Shown: positions 10,847 through 22,578 of the stretch, in pieces
Position numbering within the stretch: the first letter of the stretch is position 1
Layout of the letters: each line of letters opens with the position of its first letter
Source: Rana temporaria
Lineage: Eukaryota; Chordata; Amphibia; Anura; Ranidae
NCBI RefSeq assembly: GCF_905171775.1
Contig: NC_053492.1
Location: forward strand, 326,456,720 to 326,520,719
Length of the DNA: 64,000 nucleotides
Direction: 5' to 3'
Notes under the pieces: model-generated
Database searches by the model: none
What the model was told of the DNA's origin: nothing
Seen by the model: only the letters and a program-made list of their open reading frames with translations
Translations under genes and position numbers: made by a program

Positions 10847-11879
10847 TTAACCTCCTGGGACCCGCGCTATAGTCAAATGACGGCTACAGCGCGGATCCCA
10901 AAATCCAACAGGACGTCAATTGACGTCCGCCCCTTTGGGCGTTCCCTGCGCGCGCTCCAGAGCGCGCAGCGGGGAAACTCTGTGTTGGCCGTGTCCCTTG
11001 GACACAGCCAATTACAGATCGCCGCGAACGGCCAATCAGAGTGGCCGTTTGCGATGCGATCTGTGAGGCCAATGAGAGATGATCTCATATGTAAACATAT
11101 GAGATCATCTCTCATTGCCGTTTTTACACAGAGACAGCGGTGCTGTCTCTGGAGAGGAGACCGATCTGTGTCCCTTGTACATAGGGACATAGATCGGTCA
11201 CCCCCCCCCAGTCACCCCCCCTCCACCTACAGTTAGAACACAATGCAGGGATACATTTAACTCCTTCCACACCCCCTAGTGTTAACCCCTTCAATGCCAG
11301 TCACATTTATACTGTAATTAGTGCATATTTATAGCACTGATCGCAGTATAAATGTGAATGGCGCCAAAAATGTGTCAAAAGTGTCCGCCATAACGTCGCA
11401 GTCCCAATAAAAATCGCAGATCGCCACCATTTCTAGTAAAAAAATATAAATAATAAAAAATAATAATTCTGTCCCCTATTTTGTAGGCGCTATAACTTTT
11501 GCGCAAACCAGTCGCTTATTGAGATTTTTTTTTTTTTTTAACAAAAATATGTAGAAGAATACGTATCGGCCTAAACTGAGAAAAAAAAATTTGTTTTTTT
11601 TTTTTAAATTGGGATATTTATTATAGCAACAAGTAAAAAATATTGTATTTTTTTCAAAATTGTCGCTCTTTTTTGTTTATAGCGCAAAAAATAAAAACCG
11701 CACGGGCAATCAAATACCACCAAAAGAAAGCTCTATTTGTGGGGAAAAAAGGACGTCAATTTTGTTTGGGAGCCACGTCGCACGACTGCACAATTGTTAG
11801 TTAAAGCGACGCAGTGCCGGAAGCTGAAATTTCACCTGGGCAGGAGGGGGGTATATGTGCCCAGTAAGCAAGTGGTTAA
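10847..11879. mobile_element. piggyBac-type MITE, copy C, inside PLE Y
   Basis: TTAACCTCCTGGGACCC on the left and GCAAGTGGTTAA on the right, with TTAA at both ends. Internal blocks match copies A, F and G: an inverted word around 'gatctcatatgtaaac', gaatacgtatcggcctaaac, and caccaaaagaaagctctatt. The left terminus (CCTCCTGGGACC) differs from the CCACTTGCCGACC class, so at least two subfamilies share one right end. Non-coding. Confidence 0.85.
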
Positions 11880-13835
11880 AAGAGTTGAAGATGTGAGTGG
11901 TGATGGCATCTTTAACCTTCGATCCCAAACCCTGACTCAACCAGAATTAACCTTGCTTAACAAGGGACTCAAATTTGCACCCCCTAAGAAACTGAATAAG
12001 TTCCAAACTTATATGGACATTCACAAATATGTCTGTAGAGTTAATATCAAATGGTATTTTGCTGGTCTACCGAGTACAGATAAGGGACCTGTTCAACAAA
12101 CTTTTCAACATTCTTGATTGGCTAATGCCTCAACGTGGAATCCCCCTGGAATCTTGGCTCCTTCATTGAGGGTATTTAGGGATGTAGTTTTACGCGATTT
12201 AGAAACAGTCAAAATTTCCAACACCAAGATGGATAAAAACCTTGAAAAAGGACTTGACTCTCTCTGTACTAACAAGGAGTTGGTAATCCACCCTGCAGAT
12301 AAAGGGGGTGGAATAGTGGTTCTTGATCGAACTGACTATATAAGGAAAATGCATAAGATCGTCGAAGATCGTGACACATACATTACTTTATCCGGCAACC
12401 CGGTTATCCAGTATAGGAAAACCTTGGGGGGGATTGGTTTAGATAAGCTTGGATCAGGGTATTCTGAACGAAAAGGAGCAATTATTCCTTATACCTAGGG
12501 CCCCTAGGGTTCCAGTGCTCTACTGTTTACCCAAAATCTACAAGAGCCTTACTTGCCAACCGGGACACCCAATCGTGAGTGACATTGACTCCGTCACGTC
12601 CCGGGTGGGCAAGTATATAGACCATTTCCTCCAGCCAATAGTTCAACAAATGCCATCATATTTAAAAGACACTAGACATGCAATCAATTTATTGTCTCTA
12701 GTTGAACCTAATGAACAAATGTGGATGGTGACAGCTGACGTTACTTATATAGTTATACACCATCATTCCACACCATCTGGGGATTTCAGCGGTCAGATAT
12801 TATTTGGACCTGCTCTCTAGTCTACCACAATTACAAAGGGATTATCTAATGGACCTATTAGAATACGCAGCAGGGCATAATTACTTTTGGTTTGACAATC
12901 ATTATCGCCAAACACGCAGTGTTGCTATGGGGGGCCAAGTACGCACCTAGCTTGGCTAATTTATTCATGGCCAATTGGGGGTAGGCAGTCGTCTTTAGGT
13001 ACCTCCTCCTCCTGATGCTAGCCAGGAAACAAATACATTTTTTGGATATCACCATAATGAAGGATAATGGCTTTTTCAAAACTAAGTCGTATTTTAAGCA
13101 GATGGATCGGAATTCATTTATCCCTCTGGGGAGTTGTCACAATGACTCCTGGCCAAGATCGGTTCCAAAGAGCCAGTTTGTCAGGATGAGACGAAACTGT
13201 ACGAATATTGATGACTATAAATCACAGGCAGGGATATTAAAGGGCAGATTACAAGAAATAGGTTATGATCCTGAGTCTTTGGAAATTACTATTGAGGAAG
13301 TCGTCAAGATTGATAGATCTCAACTGTTAGATTCTCGCCTTAAAGAAAACAGGTATAGGCCAATCATCAATACGTTTTTGCCATCTAACCCCCAAGTAAT
13401 TTTCAGAGTACCTTCTCCCAATGTGGTGGACCCTCCCACTAAAAAGGTTTATTTTTTTCAAAATAATTTAACTGGCTATCATCAATGCCGTAGATACCAA
13501 ATATGCGTACTGAATAAGAGTAAATCTAAGAAAACTGAATCGTTTTTTTCAACTAGTACCTCTGAAGGAACATACTATAGATGCTTTTTATCACCTGCAG
13601 TTCAACGGGCATAGTATACTTGTTGCAGTGCCCATGCGGGCTTCAGTACATTGGCAGGACCAAAAGGTCTATGCAGGTCAGGTTAGGTGAACACATCACC
13701 AATATCAAATCGGGCTTTCAAAATCACTTGGTTTCTAAACATTACGACACTCATCATGATCATAACCCGGCGAACACACTCTTTTTAGGGATCGATAAAC
13801 TCGATTCGATCCACATTGGAGGGGTAGTTTGCTAG
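11880..13835 (+). pseudogene. PLE Y reverse transcriptase + GIY-YIG, degenerate
   Basis: Order seen: N-terminal block (GIFNLRSQTLTQPELTLLNK, FAPPKKLNKFQTYMDIHKYV), HPADKGGGIVVLDRTDY, the RT start (VLYCLPKIYKS, GHPIVSDIDSVTSRVGKYID, LQPIV), a remnant of motif A (TADVTY), GAKYAPSLANLFM, then directly FLDITIM. The segment that should carry the YIDD box is deleted near 12985-13030. The linker and GIY-YIG follow (YLLQCPCGLQYIGRTKRS, then GEHI). There is a stop at 12115 and frameshifts near 12450, 12800 and 13590. PLEs prime on nicked DNA made by this nuclease; this copy cannot. Confidence 0.85.
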
Positions 13836-14850
13836 TTGGGGAACTATCCAAACTCGAGATGGCCTGGATTTACCGGGTGCGGTGTTACACTCCCCATGGC
13901 CTGAACATTGACACCGACGTCAATGCTTTTATTGATAATGGATAATTGTGAAGAACCTTTTTTTCCTTTTGTATTTCTGTGTACATGATCTTTCGTGTAA
14001 ACCAGCTCAGATGTCCGGGCAATACCTATATCTTGTGATATTCACTGAATCTGGAGTTAGAGAGGGATAGGTTGTGAATACATTTTTATCCATGTATTCA
14101 CTAGTCTAACTTTCGGACTGGTTTTGGCTATCTTTCAAATATGTGAAATGAATAGGGTGTTTTCTCACCTTTATCTTGAAAGGCATATGTGGACTTTATG
14201 TCCCTCTTCGACCTATAATCCCAACTTTTTCAATCAATTTATATATTTAATTTTCCTTGATTATAGATAATATCAATCCATCAGTTGGACATGAATTTTT
14301 GATTGTTAATTGTCCTACGTCTAATCAGTATGTTTACAGTTATTTTCTACTGATCAGTCACAATATTAATTCAACTGCATTCATTGTCAGGGAATTTCCC
14401 TATACGTTTTTAATACTGTGCCGTTAAGGCAATATTTTTATATTTTCATTAGTCATTATACCAATGAAAACCCAATATTGATGGTGGCTGTAGATGCCCA
14501 CCTGGTATCTGCCAATCAGGGGGTATCTTTAGGCCATCATAAAATTAGGTTTTATTGTGATAAAATAATGTAGATCTCTACAGAGGTCACTCCATTAATG
14601 TCAGCAATCTGACATTTGTCTTTTTCCTCAGACCGATTAGGTCTTTTGATTATCATAATCAATAATTTTAAGAAATAATTCCGTAACCGCATCTCGTGAT
14701 TTTCTATCATTTGAATGTGGTGAAGTATGGCAAAATTCCCTTTTTCAATATGGTGGTTTTAGCTAGTATTGGCAAAATTCCCAGAGCTCTGAAATGGGCG
14801 TTCCTTAATGCATTGAAGAATAAATAGCGGTGAGTCAGCGCACCGCTCGT
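13836..14850 (+). other. PLE Y 3' non-coding region
   Basis: AT-rich sequence without open frames or known repeats, following the GIY-YIG remnant and leading to the hammerhead-like motif. It fits the long non-coding part of PLEs that precedes or forms the pseudo-LTR. I see nothing else in it. Confidence 0.5.
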
Positions 14851-14851
14851 G

Positions 14852-14890
14852 CCCCTGGAAGAAGTCAGTTTTTGACGAAACGGCGTAGGG
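14852..14890 (+). ncRNA. hammerhead-ribozyme-like motif of PLE Y
   Basis: Pattern: CCC, CTGgAAGA (core CUGAnGA with one extra G), stem II AGTC/GAC around loop agttttt, core GAAA, short stem III CG/CG, TA, then GGG pairing with the first CCC. This is the minimal type I layout reported for hammerheads in Penelope-like elements, where stem III is very short. The extra G in the core probably weakens or abolishes cleavage. The position in the 3' non-coding region agrees with family knowledge. Confidence 0.6.
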
Positions 14891-15016
14891 AGGAGCGGCG
14901 TGCTGACGTCACCGACGAGACAGCGCTGGAATCCAGGAAGGACGGGCGGATAGTGAGAGCCGGCCGGCTTGAACTAATTTTATTAGTCACGCTTTTTTAC
15001 TACATACCAACTGTAA

Positions 15017-15493
15017 GGCCCCATACACACCATAGAATCTATCCGCAGATAAATCCCATCAAATGGGTTTCTGCGGATAGATTCTATGGTGTGTACACTC
15101 CGTGGGATATTTATCCGCAGATAAATCTCCCCTGGGATGGATTTCCAGCAGATGGATATTTGCTGACATGCTCAACAAATCCATCTGCTGGAATCCATTC
15201 CAACGGATGGATCCGCTCGTCTGTACAGACTTACCGGATCCATCCGTCCAAAGGGATTCCCCGCACGCGTCGTAATGATTTGACGCATGCGTGGAATTCC
15301 TTATATGACAGCGTCGCGCCCGTCGCCGCGGCATAATAGCACGTCATCGGCAGAGGATTTCAGCGCGGATTTCAATGCGATGGTGTGTACACGCCATCGC
15401 ATAGAAATCCTCTGAAATCCTCGAGAGGATTTATCCGCGGATACGGTCCGCTGGACCGTATCTGCGGATAAATCCTCTCGTGTGTATGGGGCC
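15017..15493. mobile_element. PIF/Harbinger-type MITE (TAA TSD)
   Basis: Termini ggccccatacacacc and gtgtgtatggggcc are inverted, and TAA flanks both sides (15014-15016 and 15494-15496), as expected for the TWA targets of PIF/Harbinger. Long subterminal words (atccgcagataaatcc, ggataaatcctctcg) are also inverted, so the element can fold almost end to end. A plus-strand open frame through it (14830-15336) has no domain and reflects the repeat. Confidence 0.8.
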
Positions 15494-16065
15494 TAAGTGT
15501 ACATCTTTGTCTTTTTTTATTAAATACTGGAAAGTACTACACTATGGCAGTTCTTGTATCCGTATGCAGAACGTCCACTCGGGAGATGTATTGAGGAGCC
15601 CCCACGTGGAGGAGATAGGATACCTCTTGCTACTTACCACTGAGAGACCCTGGGCGGGGAAATAGCCACATGCTACAGTGATCTCCATAACAAGAGATCC
15701 CTTGGAGTCGGTAAGGAGATTTGATTTAGGAGGTGGAGGATTCCTTTCTTTAACTTCTTGGCACTTCTTGGGTGTGAACCTGCTTGAAGTCACGGATAAC
15801 CTACTCACAGAACGGACTGTCACTTTTATTATGTTATTTTGGAACATTAAATGCTTCTATATTGATCACTCGATGTTCACAGTGTCAATCAGTACAGCAG
15901 GGGTATTATTCATTATTCCACACTGTGCATAGTAACCTTGGACTTTTGCAGATATTTATTCACAGATACTTATGTTTAATATATATTTCAATTCGTTTTT
16001 GGTATTATCTTTTAGGTATATTTGTTTAATTTATGTGCAATGCAGAGCAGCTATATTTTTTCTAC

Positions 16066-16392
16066 AGAAGAATACGTATCGGCCTAAACCAAGAAAGATA
16101 TTTGTTTTTTTATATATTTTTGGGGAATATTTATTATAGCAAAAAGCTAAAAAAAAATATATTTTTTTCAAAATTGTTGCTCTTTTTTTGTTTATAGTGC
16201 AAAAAATTAAAACCGCAGAGGTGATCCAATATCACCAAAAGAAAGCTATTTGTGGGGAAAAAGGACGTCAATTTTGTTTGGGTGCAACAATACACAACTG
16301 CGCAATTGTCAGTTAAAGTAACACAGTGTCGTATCGCAAAAAGTTAACAGGTCAGAAAGGGGGTAAATCCTTTCCGGGGCTGAAGTGGTTAA
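16066..16392. mobile_element. piggyBac-type MITE, copy E (left-truncated)
   Basis: It begins abruptly inside the family body (agaagaatacgtatcggcc) where PLE Y ends, and finishes with GGGGCTGAAGTGGTTAA. It then joins PLE X at tgtgcttgttagccc, the same base as copy B. It is therefore the right half of the insertion of which copy B is the left-flank version. Confidence 0.75.
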
Positions 16393-16467
16393 TGTGCTTG
16401 TTAGCCCATGTAGAAAAGGTCCTAATTGTTCATCCCACATATTGTTTGACACATGGGCATGTAATAA
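16066..16467. repeat. right copy of ~400-bp direct repeat flanking PLE Y
   Basis: Matches 3990-4329 in the same orientation. Over the 74-base GIY-YIG part I count three mismatches; the MITE part carries several small indels plus a ~45-base segment missing from the left copy. The length difference (about 400 versus 340) comes mostly from that deletion. Confidence 0.6.
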
Positions 16468-17155
16468 GATGAACTACATTTTTTTGTAATGCAAGTAATA
16501 AAGTGTTTTAATCGGGCATGTTTTACATGTGGCAGTGGAAGAAAAGGAGCAGGTTTTGTTTTTCACATATTTATTAATTCCGCATACTGCACACCTTTTG
16601 CAGGGATAAAAGCCCACTAACTGTTGAAAAAAGGTTGCCCGTTTATGAGGATCCAATATATTGGATGCCACATTGGCCTGTAAGGAGGCCAACCCTCTAA
16701 AAATGATCCCAGGTTTGTCAGGAAGTATGGGAACCAGAACACAATTTTTACAGTGTTTTTTGAAAATCTTTTTGATTTTATAATGTTGTCCAGAAAAGGT
16801 AGTGAAAAATGGCCACTTAAATCTCTGGGACACATTAGGTTTGGTTTTGACAGTTAGCAAGGAGTTGCTATCCAGACTTGTAACATAGTCATGTTAAAAA
16901 ACGGTTCATGTTAAAAATCCAAAACGGCTGCATTATAACCCTTCTCAATGAATCTATCTTTTAAAAGAGATGTCGAAATCGTTAGTCATGGTACAATGGT
17001 CCAAGTCTAACTGACTGCGAGGTACAGATTTAAGCCAGGTTTTATGGTGACAACTGTCAGTGGGTATGTACAAATTCCGATCAGTTGTTTTGAACTAGTG
17101 TTCAGTCTGTTGTCTACAGCTCAAATCTCAAGGCCTAAAAAAATTGGATTATTTG
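16393..17155 (-). pseudogene. PLE X linker and GIY-YIG region
   Basis: On the minus strand: a DRNLYIP-type segment (PLE 'TDRNxYIP' box) near 17050-17080, RFIEKGYNAAVLDF-type helix, KPGIIFRGLASLQANVASNI, then the linker FYPCKRCAVCGINK with a CxxC pair, and finally the start of GIY-YIG at 16393-16470. Frames shift around 16490 and 16860-17000. It is separated from its RT half (23440-23946) by DIRS-2. Confidence 0.75.
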
Positions 17156-17159
17156 TACT

Positions 17160-17530
17160 TACCATAAAATCCTTTTCTCTGTCGCCCATGGACGGACACA
17201 GCCTTCTCAAGTCTTGACAAGTGGGTTATGTTCCTGTTCACAGGAGAGGACTAGGCAGAAACATGTTAGATAATTAAATACATGTTACTTACACAGCGTT
17301 GAACAGCCCCGCTCAGGGGGCGGTCCCTCCGGCCATAACCCTCCTCCCTGCAGCGTGCAGCCTCAGTTCGTAAAAAAGCAGTACAAACTTAAAAAGGAGG
17401 GGTGGGGGCTGTGTCCGTCCATGGACGACAGAGAAAAGGATTTTACGGTGAGTACAAAAAATCCTATTTTCTCTCATCGTCCATGGACGGACACAGCCTT
17501 TCTTAAGTCTTGACAAGTGGGACGTCCCCA
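17160..17530. repeat. DIRS-2 left ITR and internal complementary region
   Basis: catggacggacacagcctt occurs at 17188 (left ITR), in inverted form at about 17405-17425 and again directly at 17480-17500. This hairpin-like arrangement matches DIRS termini, where the internal region complements both ITR edges. The partner ITR is at 23225-23438. Confidence 0.65.
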
Positions 17531-17585
17531 AGCAGTGTTAAAAAAAAAAACGAGGGGTGGGAACAGTATCAGTAAAAAACAAACT

Positions 17586-18005
17586 TCACCCCAAACAAGC
17601 AGAGCTCCTTAACAGAGCACGTGCAACTTTAAACAACTGCCTGCAAAACCTTGCGGCCAAAGCATCAGAAGATGCACTCACATCAACCTTATAAAATTTG
17701 GAAAAGGTGTGAACAGACGACCAAGTCACCACTTTGCACACCTGTGAGACAGATGCCCGATGTCGGAAAGCCCAGGAAGCACCAATTGCCCTGGTCGAAT
17801 GTGCCGTGACCGGAAAGGGGGGCCTGTATGATGGTCTGCCTGATTCATGAGAAATGGTGGCCTGTGAGACCGCCAGGCCCTTTTGTAGACCGGATACAGA
17901 CACAAAAAGTGAGTCAGACCTCTGAAACGGAGCCATAGCATACAGGCGCGTACCACGTCCAACGTATTTAGCGCAACCTCCTTGGGATGCGCCGGCCGAG
18001 GACAC
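17586..18005 (-). pseudogene. DIRS-2 tyrosine recombinase C-terminal domain
   Basis: The minus frame contains AHSTRAIGASWAF (HxxR catalytic box), VCKVVTWSSVHTFSKFYKVD (second histidine region and nucleophile tyrosine) and a ~35-residue tail. It parallels the domain at 1650-2005 but is clearly a different family (only the motif positions agree). The N-terminal core-binding part overlaps 17726-18052 in another frame, so at least one frameshift separates them. Confidence 0.8.
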
Positions 18006-18960
18006 AAGGACGGAAGTACAATGTCCTCGTTAAGGTGAAAGGCCAAAACCAATCTGGAACGATTAGAATCATCGTGATCCCCTCGGCCTCCACTCTGCGG
18101 AGCAGCCGAGGAAGTAACTTCAATGAGGGAAAGTCATAAAGTAGCCGATACTGACCCCACGGGGCTACCAACGCGTCTGCCCAAGGATCTCTGGACCTGG
18201 CCACAAACCTTGACACTTTGCGGTTGAGACAAGAGGCCAGGAGATCCAGATCTGGTGTGCCCCACCTCCTGCAAAGGAGTTGAAACACCTCCGGATGCAA
18301 TGACCATTATCCCTGGTCCAGCCCAGAATGTAGACGGCCGACAGAGATGGCATGCTTCTTTCCGCCCACCTTAGGATGTGAGCTACCACGGACACTGCAG
18401 CCGAGCTCCGCGTTCCCCCCTGATGGTTAACATACACCACCGCCGTGGCATTGTCCGACTGGATCCTGATTGGGCAACCTTGCAACCTCCTTGACCACGA
18501 GGAAAGGCATAGCCTGATTGCCCGAAGTTCCAGGACATTGATCGGCAGACAGGATTCTTCTAGAGTCCAGCGACCCTGGGCCAATTGAACCCCCCAGATG
18601 CCCCGCAACCTGTGAGGCTGTCTCAGCAAAGCTAGGATCGGTGCGAGCACCTTGGTGAAAACTCTTGGTGCCGAGGCTAGACCAAAAGGAAGGGCCACAA
18701 ACTGATAGTGGTCCTCCCCTATCGTGAAGCGCAGAAAGCTCTGGTGACTTGGGCAAATTGGGACATGCAAGTATGTGTCCTTGATTTCCAAGGATGCCAG
18801 AATGTCCCCCGGATGGGGCGCAGCTACCACCGAACGAATGGATTCCATGCGGAACTCCCTTACCTTCACGGAGGCATTTAGGGCTTTGAGGTCCAGGATC
18901 GGACGGACCTCGTCCTTCTTCGGGACCACAAACAGATTCGAATAAAATCCCTGAAACCTC
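17968..18960 (-). pseudogene. DIRS-2 reverse transcriptase / RNase H, internally deleted
   Basis: RT motifs: VPKKDEVRPILDLKALN, then a motif A remnant (SLEIKDTYLHVPI; D then Y-H-IP), RFTIGEDHYQF, ALPFGLASAPRVFTKV. The frame then jumps from LLRQPHRLRG straight to RNase H (LELRAIRLCLSSW, IQSDNATAVVYVNHQGGTRS), so the segment with the RT DD box is missing. The tail has DLLASCLNRKVSRFVARSRD and ADALVAPW, as in the fragment at 690-982. Motif A aspartate context reads KDTYLH rather than the usual LDAYLH type. Confidence 0.8.
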
Positions 18961-19776
18961 TTGTCCTGCAGGCAGGACGGGTAAAATCACCCTGCAACTC
19001 AGCAAGTCCTGCACTGCCCCTAACAGGGCAGCCCGACGAGCCGGAAGAAGAGGGAGACTTGAGGGAAAGAATATGTTCGGTGGATAGGAAAGAAACTATC
19101 TTGTACCCTGAAGAGACCACCTGCCCACTGGTCGGAGAGCAGGGAGGTCCACCGAGCTGTGAACCTGCAAAGCCGCCCCCCCACCCACGAGTCGGGCGGG
19201 GGCAAGACTTCATGCAGTGGCGGGTTTGGACGCCGGCTTGTGAGCTTACGCACCCAGGGATGTTTCTGTCCCCCAGCAGAGCTCTTGTCGGTCTGGGAGG
19301 GTTTACACGCGGGCCCTGACTGACGAAAATACTGCTTCTGCGTGGAAAAGGAAGGACCCGGCTTACGGCGGGGCTCCTTCCCCTCCGTAGACTGAGGGAG
19401 GAGAGTGCTCTTACATCCTTAATAAAGTCGTCCCACCTTTGAAGGGTAAATCCGCCAGGGCTTTTTTGGAAGCTTGGTCAGCAGACCAGCATTTCAACCA
19501 AATGAGGCGGCAAAACCACCGCCGAAACAGAAGCCCTGGATATCAAGGGTGCTGCATCCAGTGAAGCATCACAGCCATATACAAGGCCCTGGACTATCTG
19601 GTCTGCTAATAACTTTAGGAGGGAGTTGGTGCTTCTCCACAGTCTGGTGCAAAATCTTTGCCCATTCAGTGAGTGTCTGAGACACCAGAGTTGTGGCCAC
19701 AATAGGCCGTAAGGCAGACCCCAGCATGGTAAACATGGAGCGGGTCAGAGCCTTGGACCTCCTATCAGTCTGGTCC

Positions 19777-21187
19777 TTAACCACTTCAAAACCGCACTCC
19801 ATCATATTACGTCCAAAAAGGGGATCTCTTATCCCGGGTGGACGTCATATGACGTCCTGTACTTTGTGTGGTGATATCTGAATGATACCTGCACTTAGAG
19901 GCATCATTTAGATATAATTTTGTTCCGGCGGCGATCCTGCACACCATAAGAACGATCATAGTGGCGGTTCCGCCACTTGATCGTTCTTATAGGCGGCGGG
20001 AGGGGACATCCCCTCCCGCCGCCATCCGGTGCTTCTCCGGGCTCTCCCGCGCCATTGGGGGCCCGGAGAAATGATCGCTGTGCGCCGGATGGGAGGCATA
20101 GAGATGACTGATCTCTGACCGTCGGAGGCCCAGGCGCGATGTGATGGCGTCACGCCCGGGTACCCGTAAACAAACAGCAATTGCGGCTAGTAAGTATAAG
20201 ATCTGTGAATTTGTTTTCACAATCTCATTTTTTCCAGTCTTATTGACCCTGCATCTCTCCTTAAAGAGGACCTGTCACACACTATTCCTATTACAAGGGA
20301 TGTTTACATTCCTTGTAATAGGAATAAAAGCGAAAAAAAAAAAAAAAAAAAGGAAAACAAGTGTAAAAAATAAATAAATAAGTAAAAAAATAAAATAAAA
20401 AATTAAAATTAAAATTAAAGCGCCCCTGTCCCCAGTAGCTTGCGCTTATAAGCGAAAGCAGACCTAAGCCCCGCCCACGTATGTAAACGTTGTTCAAACC
20501 ACACGTGAGGTGTCGCCACATGTGTTAGAGCGTGTGCAACAATTCTAGCACTAGACCTTCTCTGTAACTAAACTGGTATCCTGTAAAAAATGTAAAGCGT
20601 CGCCTATGGAGATTTTTAAGTAACGAAGTTTGGCGCCATTCAATGAGTGTGCGCAATTTTAAAGCGTGATATGTTAGGTATCTATTTACTCGGCGTAACA
20701 TCATCTTTCATATTTTACAAAAAATTGGGCTAACTTTACCGTTTTGTTATTTTTTTATTCAGGAAACCATTTTTTTTTAAAAAGGCGTTTGAAAAATTAT
20801 TGCGCAAATACCGTGCAAGATAAAAAGTTGCAATTTTATTCCCTAGGGCAGGGGTGCCCAACCAGTGGCCCGCGGAGCCTTCTAATGTGGCCCGCGACCT
20901 CTTGCTCTGGGATGGCAGTTTGGCAAGCCAAAACATAAGCCTGTATAGTGTTCCTGTCACAGGAAGAGTGATGCCAAATGCAAGCTGGCAAGTCGCTTAA
21001 GTGGCCCTTGCTCTTCAAAAGGTTGGGCACCTCTGCCCTAGGGTGTCTGCTAAAAAAACATATATAATGTTTGGGGGTTCTGAGTAATTTTCTAGCAAAA
21101 GAATGATCATTTGTACATGTAGGAGAGAAGTGCCAGAAAAGGCCTGGTATGGAGGTGGGTTTTAAAGCCCTGTATTGAAGTGGTTAA
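19777..21187. mobile_element. piggyBac-type MITE, copy D (1.4 kb), inside DIRS-2
   Basis: TTAACCACTTCAAAACC at the left and TTGAAGTGGTTAA at the right with TTAA on both sides; a 13-14-base terminal inverted repeat. The body differs from copies A/C/G (it has a long A/T tract at 20330-20420 and GC hairpins at 19940-20040), so it is another subfamily sharing only the tip. It carries a nested 187-base hAT element. A minus-strand frame at 19956-20220 has no known domain. Confidence 0.8.
20849..21035. mobile_element. small hAT-type MITE with 8-bp TSD
   Basis: Termini caggggtgcccaacc and ggttgggcacctctg are inverted, and ccctaggg flanks both sides (20841-20848 and 21036-21043). CAGGGGTG ends and an 8-base duplication are standard for the hAT superfamily. 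Length 187 bases, non-coding. Confidence 0.9.
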
Positions 21188-21350
21188 AGGCAGGGGTCCC
21201 TTCTATAGGGAGAGTGGTCACTTAATTTAACGGGGCAACCAGAGGGTCCACTACCGGAGGAGAAGCCCACTTTTTTAAGAGGCTCTTCTCAAAGGGGTAC
21301 CGAACCGCCAGGCGGTGAGGAACTACAAAAGGCCTTCTGCGGCTATTCCC

Positions 21351-22578
21351 TTGTTCAATATTTTTATTGAGTTTTACAAGAAAAAACTAAATATAATAAG
21401 CAATATATTATGAGATACATATATAATAAGTAGAGACATCTATATTTACATAACTCTATGTAACACAAAACTAACAGGAGAGTAGAAAGAAAACTTCATG
21501 AATAACACATAGTTGGATAACAAATGTGAGGACCCAATTATGGGTCAAACATTTTTGAGGGTAAAATTCTGTAGAGCATGCCTCCTGACCACCCATCCAC
21601 CCCGAATGGGCTCAAACTGTGGACGAGTGGGGGCACGCACAGTAAATGTGAGAGTTATTGAGGTAATTGAGTAGTAAATGATGTGTTATAGAAAAAAGGG
21701 TATAACGATCTCCTAACAAATTATAATCTTTATAATTAAGTTTTTATAACTATCATACCACTGTCTTTGAACTGTGAAAACAGTAAAATGAAAATAAAAA
21801 AAATAAAAATATTGATCAATCAAACCGTCTAAATATAATTCTACAGTGGTAGGATATGTCTAATAAAAAAGAGAGAAATAAGTATCCCTATATTATAAAT
21901 ATCATACAGGGAGAAAAAAAAAAAGAAAAAAAAGAGATTAACTGACATGTCAGATTATAACATGCCAACCTAAAGAAAGAGAAAGCTTAAAAGCAAAAAA
22001 TTAGTGACAGAGAGAGGGGGGAGGAAGGGGTGGGAGGAAGAATTTCCCGAGGTGATGGCCTGGCTCCCGATTGAGAAAGACAAATAATTAGCAAATAGAC
22101 TATGTAACCTAGTGTGGTAATAGAAAAGACTGGTCAAAATCAGTGGGGAGGTAGTGATTAACCCATGGTTGCCAAATCTTACGAAATGTATTTATTTTAT
22201 TGCCTTCTATAGCTGCCGCCTTAGCATTTACAAGTGCTCTGTTCATTCTGTGTTTAGTCTCCGCTAGGATTAGAGTTTGTGATTTCCATGCTTTGGCCAT
22301 AGTTTGCTTAGCTGCTGTGGTAAGTTGGATGAGCAGTTGAAATTGCGTGTGGGTAAGTGTATCGGGCTAAAGCCTAAAGGTTAAGAAGTGCTGTAGCGGG
22401 ATCAGGGTGAATTGAGGTTTCTAAGGCTGTAGATGCCATTAAAAAAACATTCTTCCAGAATTCCTGGGCTACTGGACATTGCCACCAAATGTGGAAATGT
22501 GTACCTGGTGTTTCACAACCTCTGAAACAATTAGTTGGGTATGTGGGGATAAATTTGGCAATTCTAGCAGGTACCAGA
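21351..22578 (-). mobile_element. 5'-truncated L1-type LINE, minus strand, 16-bp TSD
   Basis: ttctgcggctattccc occurs at 21335-21350 and 22579-22594. The element reads leftwards, with its 3' end (ttgttcaatatttttattgag, the inverse of an AATAAA-containing tail) at 21351. A minus frame at 22109-22300 gives the end of ORF2 (MAKAWKSQTLILAE, IWQPWVNHYL), which resembles the C-terminal W--W motif of the complete LINE at 4407. About 1.23 kb survives, the rest was lost at insertion. Confidence 0.85.

Larger units (their letters stand above)
4330..16065 (+). mobile_element. Penelope-like element Y (plus strand), nested insertions
   Basis: This PLE reads on the plus strand as 5' leader, basic N-terminal region, RT, linker, GIY-YIG, a long AT-rich 3' region and a hammerhead-like motif. 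It contains a full-length LINE (4407-10188), a TTAA MITE (10847-11879) and a Harbinger MITE (15017-15493), so only about 4.4 kb is PLE. Several stops and frameshifts and loss of the YIDD segment show it is dead. It is bracketed by a ~340-400-bp direct repeat of the older PLE X plus MITE. Confidence 0.75.

Noticed and set aside
14830..15336. 168-codon plus-strand frame
   Set aside because: It runs through the hammerhead-like motif and the Harbinger inverted repeats; no domain and no coding context.
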